DNA of 5,511 nt from positions 1-5,511 of the forward strand of contig CANHKH010000248.1 in NCBI GenBank assembly GCA_947460165.1, read 5' to 3'. Shown here piece by piece: positions 1-5,511 of the stretch. Source of the stretch: Comamonadaceae bacterium (GTDB taxonomy: Bacteria > Pseudomonadota > Gammaproteobacteria > Burkholderiales > Burkholderiaceae_C). The position numbers and the translations under genes were made by a program. Position 1 is the first letter of the stretch. Each line of letters starts with the position of its first letter. The notes under the pieces were generated by a model, which saw nothing but the letters and a program-made list of their open reading frames with translations, was not told the origin of the DNA and made no database searches.

Positions 1-1190
1 AAACGATCAAACTGCTGCAGATCTGCCAACGCACCGGCGGGATCGTTCTGGGCCAGGCGCACGCTGGCTGTGAGTTTGACGGCCTGCGCTTCTTGCGGAT
101 AGATCTCGCGGGCGGTCTGTGCATAGCGATGGGCTTGAGGCAACTTTCCCATGGCGTGTTGGCATTGGGCCATGCGCAAATGGGCCGCGTAGTCCGTGGG
201 CGTATGTTGCAGCGCGGCGGCGAACTGTCGCTCGGCCTCTGGCAACTGCTTGCGAGACAGTGCGGTTTCGCCGTTCTGGCAGGCCAGCACTGTAGGCTGA
301 AGTCGGCGCAAGCCGGCGGTGCTGTCCATGTATCGCTCTCGACCACGGGGTCGACTCAGGCTCTCGGCGTACGCGGTTTCTGCCAAGCGCGCGGCGGTGT
401 CCCGTCGCTCTTGACTCAGCGGGTGTGAGGCGAACATGGTCTCCAAGATATTGGGTTTGCCTTTTTCAGTGGCCAGCAGCATTTCGTGCAGCTGCGTCAT
501 GCCTTGGGCGGGGTAACCGGCTGCCACCATGTACTTCTGCCCCAGCGCATCGGCTTCGCGTTCATGACTGCGCGAATAACGGGCCAGCAGAGCGCTGGCG
601 CCTATCTGTCCCCCCAAGTCGATCAGGGGGCTCCATTTGGAGTCATTGAAGGCCACCGACAAACCCATCAATGCCGCAGAGGTGACCAATGCCTGGCCTT
701 GGCTTTGCGCCGAGTGACGGGCATTGACGTGGCCCATCTCATGACCGAGCAAAGCGGCCAGCTGTGCCTCGTCCTGCATTTCAAGCATGATGCCTCGCGT
801 CACGCCCATGGTGCCGGCGGGAAAGGTATAGGCGTTGACGTAGTTGGCATTGAGAACGCGTGCTGAAAAGCTGACATCTTGGCGCTGGGCCTGCGGGCGC
901 AGCCGCTGCAGTACATCGGCCACATAGTTGTTCACTGCGGCGTCTTGAACAACGCCCAGATCGACCGAAAACTGGTGCGGAGCGTGCTCTTTATCGATGG
1001 CGCGTTCGTCGGCACGCGACATGCCAACAAGGATTTTTTTCCCGGTCACGGGCGAGGTGCTGCAGCCGCTGCTCAACCCGCCGAGTGTTGAGGCGGCCGC
1101 GAACAGCCACAGCGTATCGCGTCGGGTGAGTCGATTGCGCGCCAGCCGACGGTCCAGTTGGTGCGGCGCAGCAAACTCGTCATGACTCAT
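1..1190 (-). CDS. M48-family periplasmic metalloprotease with TPR repeats, BepA-like (C-terminus cut by window edge)
   Basis: The minus-strand frame is open from the ATG at 1190-1188 to base 1, giving 396 complete codons with no stop. GGAG at 1201-1198, seven bases before the ATG, and an in-frame TGA just upstream support this start. The N-terminus has a twin-arginine stretch (TRRDTLWLF, residues 22-30), then a hydrophobic run ending LSSGC at 39-43. This suggests export, perhaps as a lipoprotein with C43 as the acylated Cys, although serine at -3 is not the ideal lipobox residue. The zinc site is HEMGH (150-154: H150, E151, H154), with E212 of HEREAD as the expected third ligand. H256 in the SHPLSQER stretch sits where BepA has its regulatory histidine. 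Residues from about 300 onward are amphipathic helical pairs typical of TPRs. Proteins of this family degrade misassembled outer-membrane proteins or assist LptD assembly; that role here is inferred. The C-terminal TPR end is missing. Confidence 0.93.
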   Translation of the reverse strand, partial: MSHDEFAAPHQLDRRLARNRLTRRDTLWLFAAASTLGGLSSGCSTSPVTGKKILVGMSRADERAIDKEHAPHQFSVDLGVVQDAAVNNYVADVLQRLRPQAQRQDVSFSARVLNANYVNAYTFPAGTMGVTRGIMLEMQDEAQLAALLGHEMGHVNARHSAQSQGQALVTSAALMGLSVAFNDSKWSPLIDLGGQIGASALLARYSRSHEREADALGQKYMVAAGYPAQGMTQLHEMLLATEKGKPNILETMFASHPLSQERRDTAARLAETAYAESLSRPRGRERYMDSTAGLRRLQPTVLACQNGETALSRKQLPEAERQFAAALQHTPTDYAAHLRMAQCQHAMGKLPQAHRYAQTAREIYPQEAQAVKLTASVRLAQNDPAGALADLQQFDR

Positions 1191-1298
1191 GTGGTTGCTC
1201 CAGCAAACATTGGTGCTTCAGTCTGAGATGAGGATAACAAGGAATGCAAAGGCCTTTCTGTGCCAAGAATGACAGGCGATGTTGAATTACTTTTCCGA

Positions 1299-1520
1299 TC
1301 AAACCCAACCCTGCCGCCACACACCCTCATTTTGCAAGTCACGCCAAGCAATGACTTGCGTGGCTTTGGAAAACACGGCTTCAATTTCCACTGACACCAC
1401 GGGGTCGCTCGCCACTTCGGGCTGAATCACCCGGCTGACCAAAAAGTGCTTTTGCTTGGCCACGGGGGTCACGGCCGTCCACTTGGTGAGCAGCAGTTTT
1501 TTGGGGTTGAGCGGGTTCAT
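1299..1520 (-). CDS. TIGR02450-type small Trp-rich conserved protein (function unknown)
   Basis: This is a complete 73-residue protein. It has the family pattern I recognise: NPKKLLLTKWTAV near the N-terminus (5-17), KHFLVSRV (24-31), a central VEIEAVFSK stretch (44-52), IAWRDL (57-62) and a C-terminal VWRQGWV. The four tryptophans (14, 59, 68, 72) and the basic N-terminus are the hallmarks. It has no signal peptide or membrane segment, so it is probably cytoplasmic. Its ATG overlaps the mltB stop in the arrangement ATGA (1520-1517), and I see no convincing Shine-Dalgarno of its own. It is therefore probably translated by coupling to mltB. The family has no established biochemical function, and I do not assign one. 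The length matches the family's usual size of about 70 residues, so the gene looks intact. Confidence 0.9.
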   Translation of the reverse strand: MNPLNPKKLLLTKWTAVTPVAKQKHFLVSRVIQPEVASDPVVSVEIEAVFSKATQVIAWRDLQNEGVWRQGWV

Positions 1521-2827
1521 GGCTTGGTTTGCATTTGCTGGGCCACCGCCTCGCCCAGGTCAATCACGGCCATGGCGTAGTAGCTGCTCCAGTTGTAGCG
1601 GGTGATGGCGTAGAAGTTCTCAGTGCCTGCGACGTAGCTGGCCGCATCGGGGCCGTTGAGCAACTCAATCAGGGCCAAGGGGCCGGGGTGTGACAGCGCT
1701 GAGCCTTGAAGCACGGCGCCTTTGTCCATGAAACTGGCCACGCTGAAGGTCGGCAAAATGTCTGGCGCCATCAGGCTGTCCATGTCCAGCCGGGCCGCAT
1801 CAAAAGCCACGGGGTAGTGCGTGGGCATGCCAGGCTGCCAGTTGAAGGCGCGCAGGTAGTTGGCGACCGAGCCAATCACGTCGCTGGCGCTGCTGCTCAG
1901 GTCGATGCGGCCGTCACGGTCGAAATCCACCGCAAAGTTCATTTGGCTGGAGGGCATGAATTGCGGCATGCCGCGTGCGCCCGCAAAGCTGCCCAGGGCG
2001 GCGGTGGCTGGTCTTTGCGCGGCGTGCTCTTGCGCCAAAAAATGCTCGAGTTCTTTGCGAAAAAAGGCCTGGCGCTCGGCCGCGCGGGGATGGATGGTCG
2101 GGAAGTCGAAGGCCAGCGTGCTGAGCGCGTCCAAGACCCGAAAGCGTCCCATCTCGCGGCCGTAAATGGTTTCAACGCCCAAAATGCCGACCACGATGGC
2201 GGCGGGCACGCCGTAGGTTTTTTCGGCGCGTTCCAACTCGCTGGCATGGGCGCGCCAAAAGGCCACGCCGGCGGCAATGCGGGGCGGGTCTAAAAAGCGG
2301 CTGCGGTAAATGCGCCAGTTTTTAGTCAGCGGTGAGGCAGGTGGCTGCATCAGCCGGATGACTTGCGGCGACTGGCGGGCTTGGGCCATGGCCTGCTGCA
2401 CCCAAGCCAGTGGCAGTTGTCGCTGCTCGGAAATCGCTTGGGCAAATACCTGTGCCTCGGGCCGCTGGTCGTAGGCCGGACCGCTGCCCACCAGGGCCTG
2501 GGCCGAAGAGGTCTTGGTGGGCTTGCTTGGGGCAGGCTTTTTAGCGCTGGACTTGGTGGATGCCTTGGTGGACGTTTTGCTGGAAGTCTTGGCGGCGGCT
2601 TGGGCAGACGTGTTGGCCGCCGCTTTGGGTTTTTGTGCGCGCTGGGGTTCGGTTTGCGCCTGAGCACCCTGGCCCAAGGCGGCCCAACTCAAGCAGGCCA
2701 GCAGCAATGCCTGCAGCACAAGGCCGGCTCGGCTGCTTGGGCTCCAAAGCGGGTGGACCTCCGTGTTAACCTGACACACAGGGAACGGGCGACTGTTCAA
2801 AATGCGGCTCATCGTGGCCAGAACCAT
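1517..2827 (-). CDS. mltB: Lytic murein transglycosylase B (MltB family), periplasmic
   Basis: Numbering is from the ATG at 2827 (436 residues). The enzyme cleaves the MurNAc-GlcNAc bond of peptidoglycan, forming 1,6-anhydroMurNAc. A hydrophobic signal segment lies at about 36-53, with likely cleavage after A57 (AQA). A Lys/Ala/Ser/Thr-rich linker (about 60-108) precedes the SLT_2-type catalytic domain. The catalytic glutamate is E219 in GVETIYGREMG. GSFAGARGMPQFMPSS follows at 279-294. An EF-hand-like calcium loop (D301, D303, D305, then GRID) precedes SVANYLRAFNW, and the C-terminus carries NFYAITRYNWSSYYAMAVIDL at 404-424. E. coli MltB is a lipoprotein; here I see no lipobox, so a soluble or signal-anchored form is likely. 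The start is uncertain: a TTG at 2839, ATGs at 2827 and 2812 and a GTG at 2779 are in frame, none has a good ribosome site, and the upstream ones leave an unusually long n-region. It heads an operon with the Trp-rich gene. Confidence 0.93.
   Translation of the reverse strand: MVLATMSRILNSRPFPVCQVNTEVHPLWSPSSRAGLVLQALLLACLSWAALGQGAQAQTEPQRAQKPKAAANTSAQAAAKTSSKTSTKASTKSSAKKPAPSKPTKTSSAQALVGSGPAYDQRPEAQVFAQAISEQRQLPLAWVQQAMAQARQSPQVIRLMQPPASPLTKNWRIYRSRFLDPPRIAAGVAFWRAHASELERAEKTYGVPAAIVVGILGVETIYGREMGRFRVLDALSTLAFDFPTIHPRAAERQAFFRKELEHFLAQEHAAQRPATAALGSFAGARGMPQFMPSSQMNFAVDFDRDGRIDLSSSASDVIGSVANYLRAFNWQPGMPTHYPVAFDAARLDMDSLMAPDILPTFSVASFMDKGAVLQGSALSHPGPLALIELLNGPDAASYVAGTENFYAITRYNWSSYYAMAVIDLGEAVAQQMQTKP
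2504..2650 (-). repeat. Low-complexity coding repeat: lysine-patterned linker of MltB
   Basis: This stretch encodes the linker between the MltB signal peptide and its catalytic domain. Within it, lysines recur exactly every four residues (K80, K84, K88, K92, K96 in the 436-residue numbering), separated by Thr/Ser/Ala triplets. The DNA shows a 12-bp period; on the plus strand cttggtgga occurs at 2552-2560 and again at 2564-2572. The segment is expected to be flexible and cationic. It is not an independent genetic element. Confidence 0.6.
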
Positions 2828-2844
2828 ACCGTAAATCAATCGCC

Positions 2845-3798
2845 ATGCCGGGGACAGGTTTCTTCACGCACGCACTGTGCCGCCAACACGAGATGGGCAG
2901 GGGCCACCCCGAATGCCCAGAGCGGCTGGACGCCATCCATGACCGCTTGCTGCTGACCGGTGTGGCCGATGTGCTGATTCAGCGCGAGGCCCCCGAGGCC
3001 CCCATGGCCGAGCTGGAGCTGGCCCATGACCGCATGCTCATGGCCTCCATTCGCGGCCTGTCGGCCCAGGTGGCCGAGGAGCAGCTCGCTGGCGGGCCGG
3101 CGCATCTGCAAATTGACCCGGACACGGCGGTCAATCGCTTCACCTGGTCGGCGGCTTTGCGGGCCGCCGGTGCCACTGTGGCTGCCACCGACGCGGTGAT
3201 GGCTGGCGAGATGGACAACGCCTTTTGTGCGGTGCGCCCGCCCGGTCACCATGCTTGCCGCAGCCAGGCCATGGGGTTTTGTTTTTTCAACAACGTGGCG
3301 GTGGCGGCCAAACACGCTTTGTCGCGCCATGGCCTGCAGCGGGTGGCCATCATCGACTTTGATGTGCACCACGGCAACGGCACGGAAGACATCGTGGCTG
3401 GGGACCCGGGCATTTTGATGGTGAGCTTTTTCCAGCACCCGCTCTACCCTTACTCTGGCACTGAAAGCCGGGCTGGCAATTTGGTGAACCTGCCTGTGCC
3501 TGCTTACACCCGGGGCATGGCGGTGCGCGAGTTGGTGGAGGCCCACTGGATTCCCCGGCTGGAGGCCTTCAAGCCAGAAATGATTTTTATCAGTGCGGGT
3601 TTTGACGCGCACCGAGAAGATGAGTTGGGCCAGCTCGGGCTGGTCGAGGCCGATTACGCCTGGATCACCCGCCGCATCATGGACGTGGCTCAGCGCCATG
3701 CCCAGGGCCGCATCGTGTCTGCCTTGGAGGGCGGCTACCATCTGGACGCTCTGGCGCGCAGTGTGGAAGCTCACATTCGCGTGCTGGCTGATCTGTAA
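2845..3798 (+). CDS. Histone deacetylase family protein (class II-like, Zn-dependent amidohydrolase)
   Basis: This is a complete 317-residue arginase/deacetylase-fold enzyme. All catalytic motifs are present. HEMGRGHPECPERL at 15-28 is the classic N-terminal signature. RPPGHHA carries the catalytic His pair H135/H136, and GFCFFNN follows at 144-150. IDFDVHHGNGT holds zinc ligands D173 and H175. SAGFDAHREDELG supplies zinc ligand D254, and LEGGYH supplies the transition-state tyrosine Y298. Family members hydrolyse acetyl-amide bonds; bacterial substrates range from acetylpolyamines to acetyl-lysine proteins and are mostly unknown, so none is assigned. It has no signal peptide and is cytoplasmic. 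The start is fixed by the conserved first strand (FFTHALC) directly after the ATG. No Shine-Dalgarno precedes it, so leaderless or weak initiation is possible. It diverges from mltB with almost no spacer and is followed 32 bp later by the MscS gene, probably in one transcript. Confidence 0.95.
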   Translation: MPGTGFFTHALCRQHEMGRGHPECPERLDAIHDRLLLTGVADVLIQREAPEAPMAELELAHDRMLMASIRGLSAQVAEEQLAGGPAHLQIDPDTAVNRFTWSAALRAAGATVAATDAVMAGEMDNAFCAVRPPGHHACRSQAMGFCFFNNVAVAAKHALSRHGLQRVAIIDFDVHHGNGTEDIVAGDPGILMVSFFQHPLYPYSGTESRAGNLVNLPVPAYTRGMAVRELVEAHWIPRLEAFKPEMIFISAGFDAHREDELGQLGLVEADYAWITRRIMDVAQRHAQGRIVSALEGGYHLDALARSVEAHIRVLADL

Positions 3799-3830
3799 AT
3801 TCACTGGACTTTTTTCAGGGGTATGTCTTC

Positions 3831-5141
3831 ATGGCTGAAGTCGGCATGGTCGCGTCTGCCAGCGGCCGTTTGCGGGATGTTCAAAGCTGGCTCAGTCGGT
3901 TGACCGAGGCGGCGGCCCTGTCTGAATGGGGGGCTTTGCTCGCTTCCGTGCTGCTGGCCTGGCTGCTGGTGTGGCTGCTGCGCCGCGCCGTGCGCCGCGA
4001 CCTGGAACTGCCCGTGCTCTTTGGCCGCCAGCTGCTCGATGGCGTTTTGTTTCCGCTGCTGTTGCTGAGCTTGGCTTACGCCACCCAGGCGGCTTTTCGC
4101 GCTTTGGAGATGCCGCTGGCGGTGTTTCGGGTGGCGCTGCCGGTGCTGGTGTCTCTGGCGGTGATTCGGGTGGGCGTCAAGGTCTTGCAAGTGGCTTTCA
4201 AAGACGCGCCACTGGTTCGCACGCTGGAGCGCACCATTTCTTGGCTGGCTTGGGGCGCCATGGTGTTGTGGGTCACGGGGCTGTTGCCCAACATGCTCGA
4301 AGAGCTGGACCAGATCCGCTGGAACGTAGGCTCGTCCAAGTTGTCGGTGCGCACCTTGCTGGAGGGCACGCTCACGGCGGGGGCGGTGCTGATTGTGTCT
4401 TTGTGGATTTCCTCGGCCATAGAGAGCCAGTTGCTCAAGTCGGCCGAAGGCGGCGACTTGTCTTTGCGCAAGGCCGTCAGCAACGCGGTGCGGGCGCTCT
4501 TGGTGGGCGTGGGCTTGTTGCTGGGCTTGTCGGCCGTGGGCATAGACCTCACGGCTTTGTCGGTGCTGGGCGGCGCCATTGGCGTGGGGGTGGGCCTGGG
4601 CTTGCAAAAGCTCGCGGCCAGTTACGTCAGCGGTTTTGTCATGCTGGCCGAGCGCAGCGTGCGCATAGGCGACAGCGTGCGCATTGACAACTTTGAGGGC
4701 CGCATCACCGACATCAAGGCCCGCTACACCATTGTGCGGGCGCTGTCCGGGCGTGAATCGGTGGTGCCCAATGAAATGTTCATTGGCAACCGCATTGAGA
4801 ACTTGTCCCTGACCGACCCCAAGGTGGTTCAGCAATGCATGGTGTCGGTCGCCTATGACAGTGATGTGGACTTGGTCATGCGTTTGCTCGTGCAGGCGGC
4901 CAGTGCCCAGCAGCGCGTGCTGGCCGACCCGGCGCCGGCCGTGCACCTGAGCAACTTTGGTACCGATGGCCTGGAATTCACGCTCAATTACTGGATCGTG
5001 GACCCCGACAATGGTCAAAACAACTTGCGCTCCTTGGTCAACTTGGCGGTGCTGCAATCGTTCAGAGTGCATGGCATTGAGATCCCTTTTCCACAGCGCG
5101 TGGTCCGTCAAGCGCCATCCTCCGCACCCGTGGCTTCTTGA
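3831..5141 (+). CDS. MscS-family mechanosensitive ion channel
   Basis: This is a complete 436-residue membrane protein that should open under membrane tension to release solutes during osmotic downshock. Hydrophobic segments lie at about 34-51, 67-84, 95-113, 134-152, 176-195 and 217-235. They are followed by the pore-lining TM3 (about 240-272), which carries the diagnostic Gly/Ala-rich GGAIGVGVGLGLQKLAASYV and then SGF. The beta domain follows: GDSVRIDNFEGRITDIKARY at 280-299, then SVVPNEMFIGNRIEN. The C-terminal alpha/beta domain has EFTLNYWIVD and ends GIEIPFPQR at 415-423. The protein is longer than E. coli MscS (286 residues) because of extra N-terminal membrane helices, as in many MscS-like paralogues. 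The ATG is supported by AGGGG at 3817-3821, nine bases upstream. It follows the HDAC-like gene by 32 bp on the same strand. No functional link between the two is evident from sequence. Confidence 0.95.
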   Translation: MAEVGMVASASGRLRDVQSWLSRLTEAAALSEWGALLASVLLAWLLVWLLRRAVRRDLELPVLFGRQLLDGVLFPLLLLSLAYATQAAFRALEMPLAVFRVALPVLVSLAVIRVGVKVLQVAFKDAPLVRTLERTISWLAWGAMVLWVTGLLPNMLEELDQIRWNVGSSKLSVRTLLEGTLTAGAVLIVSLWISSAIESQLLKSAEGGDLSLRKAVSNAVRALLVGVGLLLGLSAVGIDLTALSVLGGAIGVGVGLGLQKLAASYVSGFVMLAERSVRIGDSVRIDNFEGRITDIKARYTIVRALSGRESVVPNEMFIGNRIENLSLTDPKVVQQCMVSVAYDSDVDLVMRLLVQAASAQQRVLADPAPAVHLSNFGTDGLEFTLNYWIVDPDNGQNNLRSLVNLAVLQSFRVHGIEIPFPQRVVRQAPSSAPVAS

Positions 5142-5157
5142 GCCTTTATAATTTCAG

Positions 5158-5179
5158 AAAAGAACGATCGTGCTTTTTT
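5158..5179 (+). terminator. Weak candidate Rho-independent terminator after the MscS gene
   Basis: An imperfect hairpin can form from AAAG, a mismatch and AC around a GATC loop, closing with GT, the mismatch and CTTT, followed by further T residues. The stem is short and AT-rich, so its stability is doubtful. Its placement 17 bases after the MscS stop is what makes it worth noting. Confidence 0.25.
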
Positions 5180-5243
5180 GGCTTGTCTGAGCAGCCTTTG
5201 CATGTTTTCCCTGCCACCGCAAGTGCCCAACAGCCTGGCGGCA

Positions 5244-5249
5244 TAGAAT
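5244..5249 (+). promoter_or_regulatory. Possible -10 element (TAGAAT) upstream of etfB
   Basis: TAGAAT matches five of six bases of the sigma-70 -10 consensus and lies about 90 bp before the etfB start. No good -35 is seen 16-18 bp upstream. If used, transcription would start around 5255-5257, exactly at the palindrome that follows, which would suit repression. An alternative reading is that TTGACG inside the palindrome is itself the -35, but then no good -10 is found at normal spacing. Confidence 0.25.
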
Positions 5250-5256
5250 CCGTGCA

Positions 5257-5271
5257 TTGACGTTACGTCAA
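5257..5271. promoter_or_regulatory. Perfect 15-bp palindrome, candidate operator for etfB
   Basis: TTGACGT-T-ACGTCAA is a perfect 7-1-7 inverted repeat in the noncoding gap, 69 bp upstream of the etfB ATG. It resembles the ACGT-cored palindromes reported for MerR-family LiuR regulators, which control branched-chain amino acid and acyl-CoA catabolism genes in proteobacteria. I recall that motif only approximately. An etfB target would fit, because EtfAB accepts electrons from the acyl-CoA dehydrogenases of those pathways. The identity of the regulator is inferred; the palindrome itself is directly visible. Confidence 0.55.
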
Positions 5272-5340
5272 GCAAGTTGGCCTGTCTAAGCATCTGCGGT
5301 GGGCAAACTCTCCCCTATTTCAACTGCATTGGAGACCTTC

Positions 5341-5511
5341 ATGAAGGTACTGGTTCCGGTCAAGCGCGTGGTCGACTACAACGTCAAGGTTCGCGTCAAG
5401 TCTGACGGCAGTGGCGTCGATATCGCCAACGTCAAAATGAGCATGAACCCTTTTGACGAAATCGCCGTCGAAGAGGCCCCCCGCTTGTGATAACAAGGCG
5501 CGGCCACCGAG
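5341..5511 (+). CDS. etfB: Electron transfer flavoprotein beta subunit, N-terminal part; frame interrupted by two in-frame stops near the window edge
   Basis: The protein opens MKVLVPVKRVVDYNVKVRVK, then SDGSGVDIANVKMSMNPFDEIAVEEA, which is essentially the standard EtfB start. EtfB pairs with EtfA to carry electrons from acyl-CoA and other dehydrogenases to the ETF-quinone oxidoreductase. Residues 7-16 and the SMNPFDEIAVEEA stretch (34-46) lie in the conserved nucleotide-binding region. GGAGA at 5331-5335, five bases before the ATG, is a strong ribosome site. Family members continue with something like V-R-L-K-E-K-G. Here the codons after A46 are Pro (CCC), Arg, Leu, TGA (5488-5490), TAA (5491-5493), Gln, Gly, Ala, Ala, Thr, Glu, so family-like sequence resumes in the same frame. 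The normal protein is about 250 residues, and only the first 57 codons lie inside the window. Either the gene is broken or the last bases are miscalled; I favour the latter. Confidence 0.88.

Noticed and set aside
93..866. Several plus-strand open frames of 70-126 codons at the left end
   Set aside because: All lie opposite the M48 protease, whose HEMGH zinc motif and TPR region establish the minus strand as coding.
1248..1257. Perfect 10-bp palindrome AAAGGCCTTT between the Trp-rich and M48 genes
   Set aside because: It has no loop and no adjoining T-tract, so it is not a terminator. It is short enough to be chance, and no regulator is suggested.
1242..1264. Sigma-54-like TTGGCAC ... TTTGCAT on the minus strand before the M48 gene
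   Set aside because: The GG and GC dinucleotides are 15 bases apart instead of the required 10, so the spacing does not fit a sigma-54 promoter.
1706..2293. 195-codon plus-strand open frame inside mltB
   Set aside because: It is antisense to the conserved MltB catalytic domain, with biased His/Gly/Ala composition and no domain of its own.
2363..2956. 197-codon Gly/Leu/Arg-rich plus-strand open frame across the mltB 5' end and HDAC-like start
   Set aside because: Its Gly-rich middle is only the reverse complement of the Lys/Ala/Ser linker, and its end overlaps the HDAC-like gene in another frame.
2836..3804. 322-codon minus-strand open frame covering the whole HDAC-like gene
   Set aside because: It is an antisense shadow created by GC-rich codon bias. 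The protein has no recognisable domain, and the plus-strand gene carries every catalytic motif.
3811..3815. T-tract between the HDAC-like and MscS genes
   Set aside because: No stem precedes it, so there is no support for a terminator. The two genes more likely share a transcript.
3801..5111. 436-codon minus-strand open frame opposite the MscS gene, overlapping the previous antisense frame by four bases
   Set aside because: The product is a His/Gln/Arg-rich low-complexity string with no fold signature, while the opposite strand encodes an obvious MscS channel. The four-base overlap of the two antisense frames is taken as coincidence.
5147..5152. Perfect TATAAT just after the MscS stop
   Set aside because: There is no -35-like sequence at suitable spacing, and a weak terminator-like hairpin follows at once. 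I do not call it a promoter.

Overview
The window is about 5.5 kb of GC-rich bacterial chromosome. Protein style points to a betaproteobacterium of the order Burkholderiales, most likely Comamonadaceae (Limnohabitans, Rhodoferax or Acidovorax type). The best markers are the EtfB N-terminus and the MltB, HDAC-like and MscS proteins, which all look like Burkholderiales versions. This placement comes from recognising sequence style, not from a search.

Left half, minus strand. From right to left this holds mltB (a soluble-type lytic murein transglycosylase with a lysine-patterned linker), a 73-residue Trp-rich protein of the TIGR02450 type whose start overlaps the mltB stop as ATGA, and, after a 108-bp gap, an M48-family periplasmic metalloprotease with C-terminal TPR repeats (BepA-like). 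The last gene runs off the left edge. All of positions 1-1190 is coding on the minus strand.

Right half, plus strand. A class II-like histone deacetylase family amidohydrolase starts almost back to back with mltB. An MscS-family mechanosensitive channel follows 32 bp after its stop. A 199-bp gap contains a perfect 15-bp palindrome and leads to the start of etfB (electron transfer flavoprotein beta subunit). The etfB frame is broken by two adjacent in-frame stops (TGA TAA) 18-23 bases before the window ends, yet family-like sequence resumes in the same frame after them. That looks like a local base-level defect or an edge-of-assembly error rather than an old pseudogene.

Functionally, three genes concern the cell envelope: peptidoglycan cleavage, periplasmic or outer-membrane protein quality control, and osmotic relief. 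The HDAC-like enzyme has an unknown small-molecule or protein substrate, and etfB begins the usual flavoprotein electron-transfer operon for acyl-CoA and amino-acid oxidation. I found no mobile element, CRISPR array, tRNA or rRNA, and no clearly new multi-gene system. The points most worth a second look are the broken etfB end, the palindromic operator-like site before it, the mltB-TIGR02450 coupling and the compact divergent mltB/HDAC start region.
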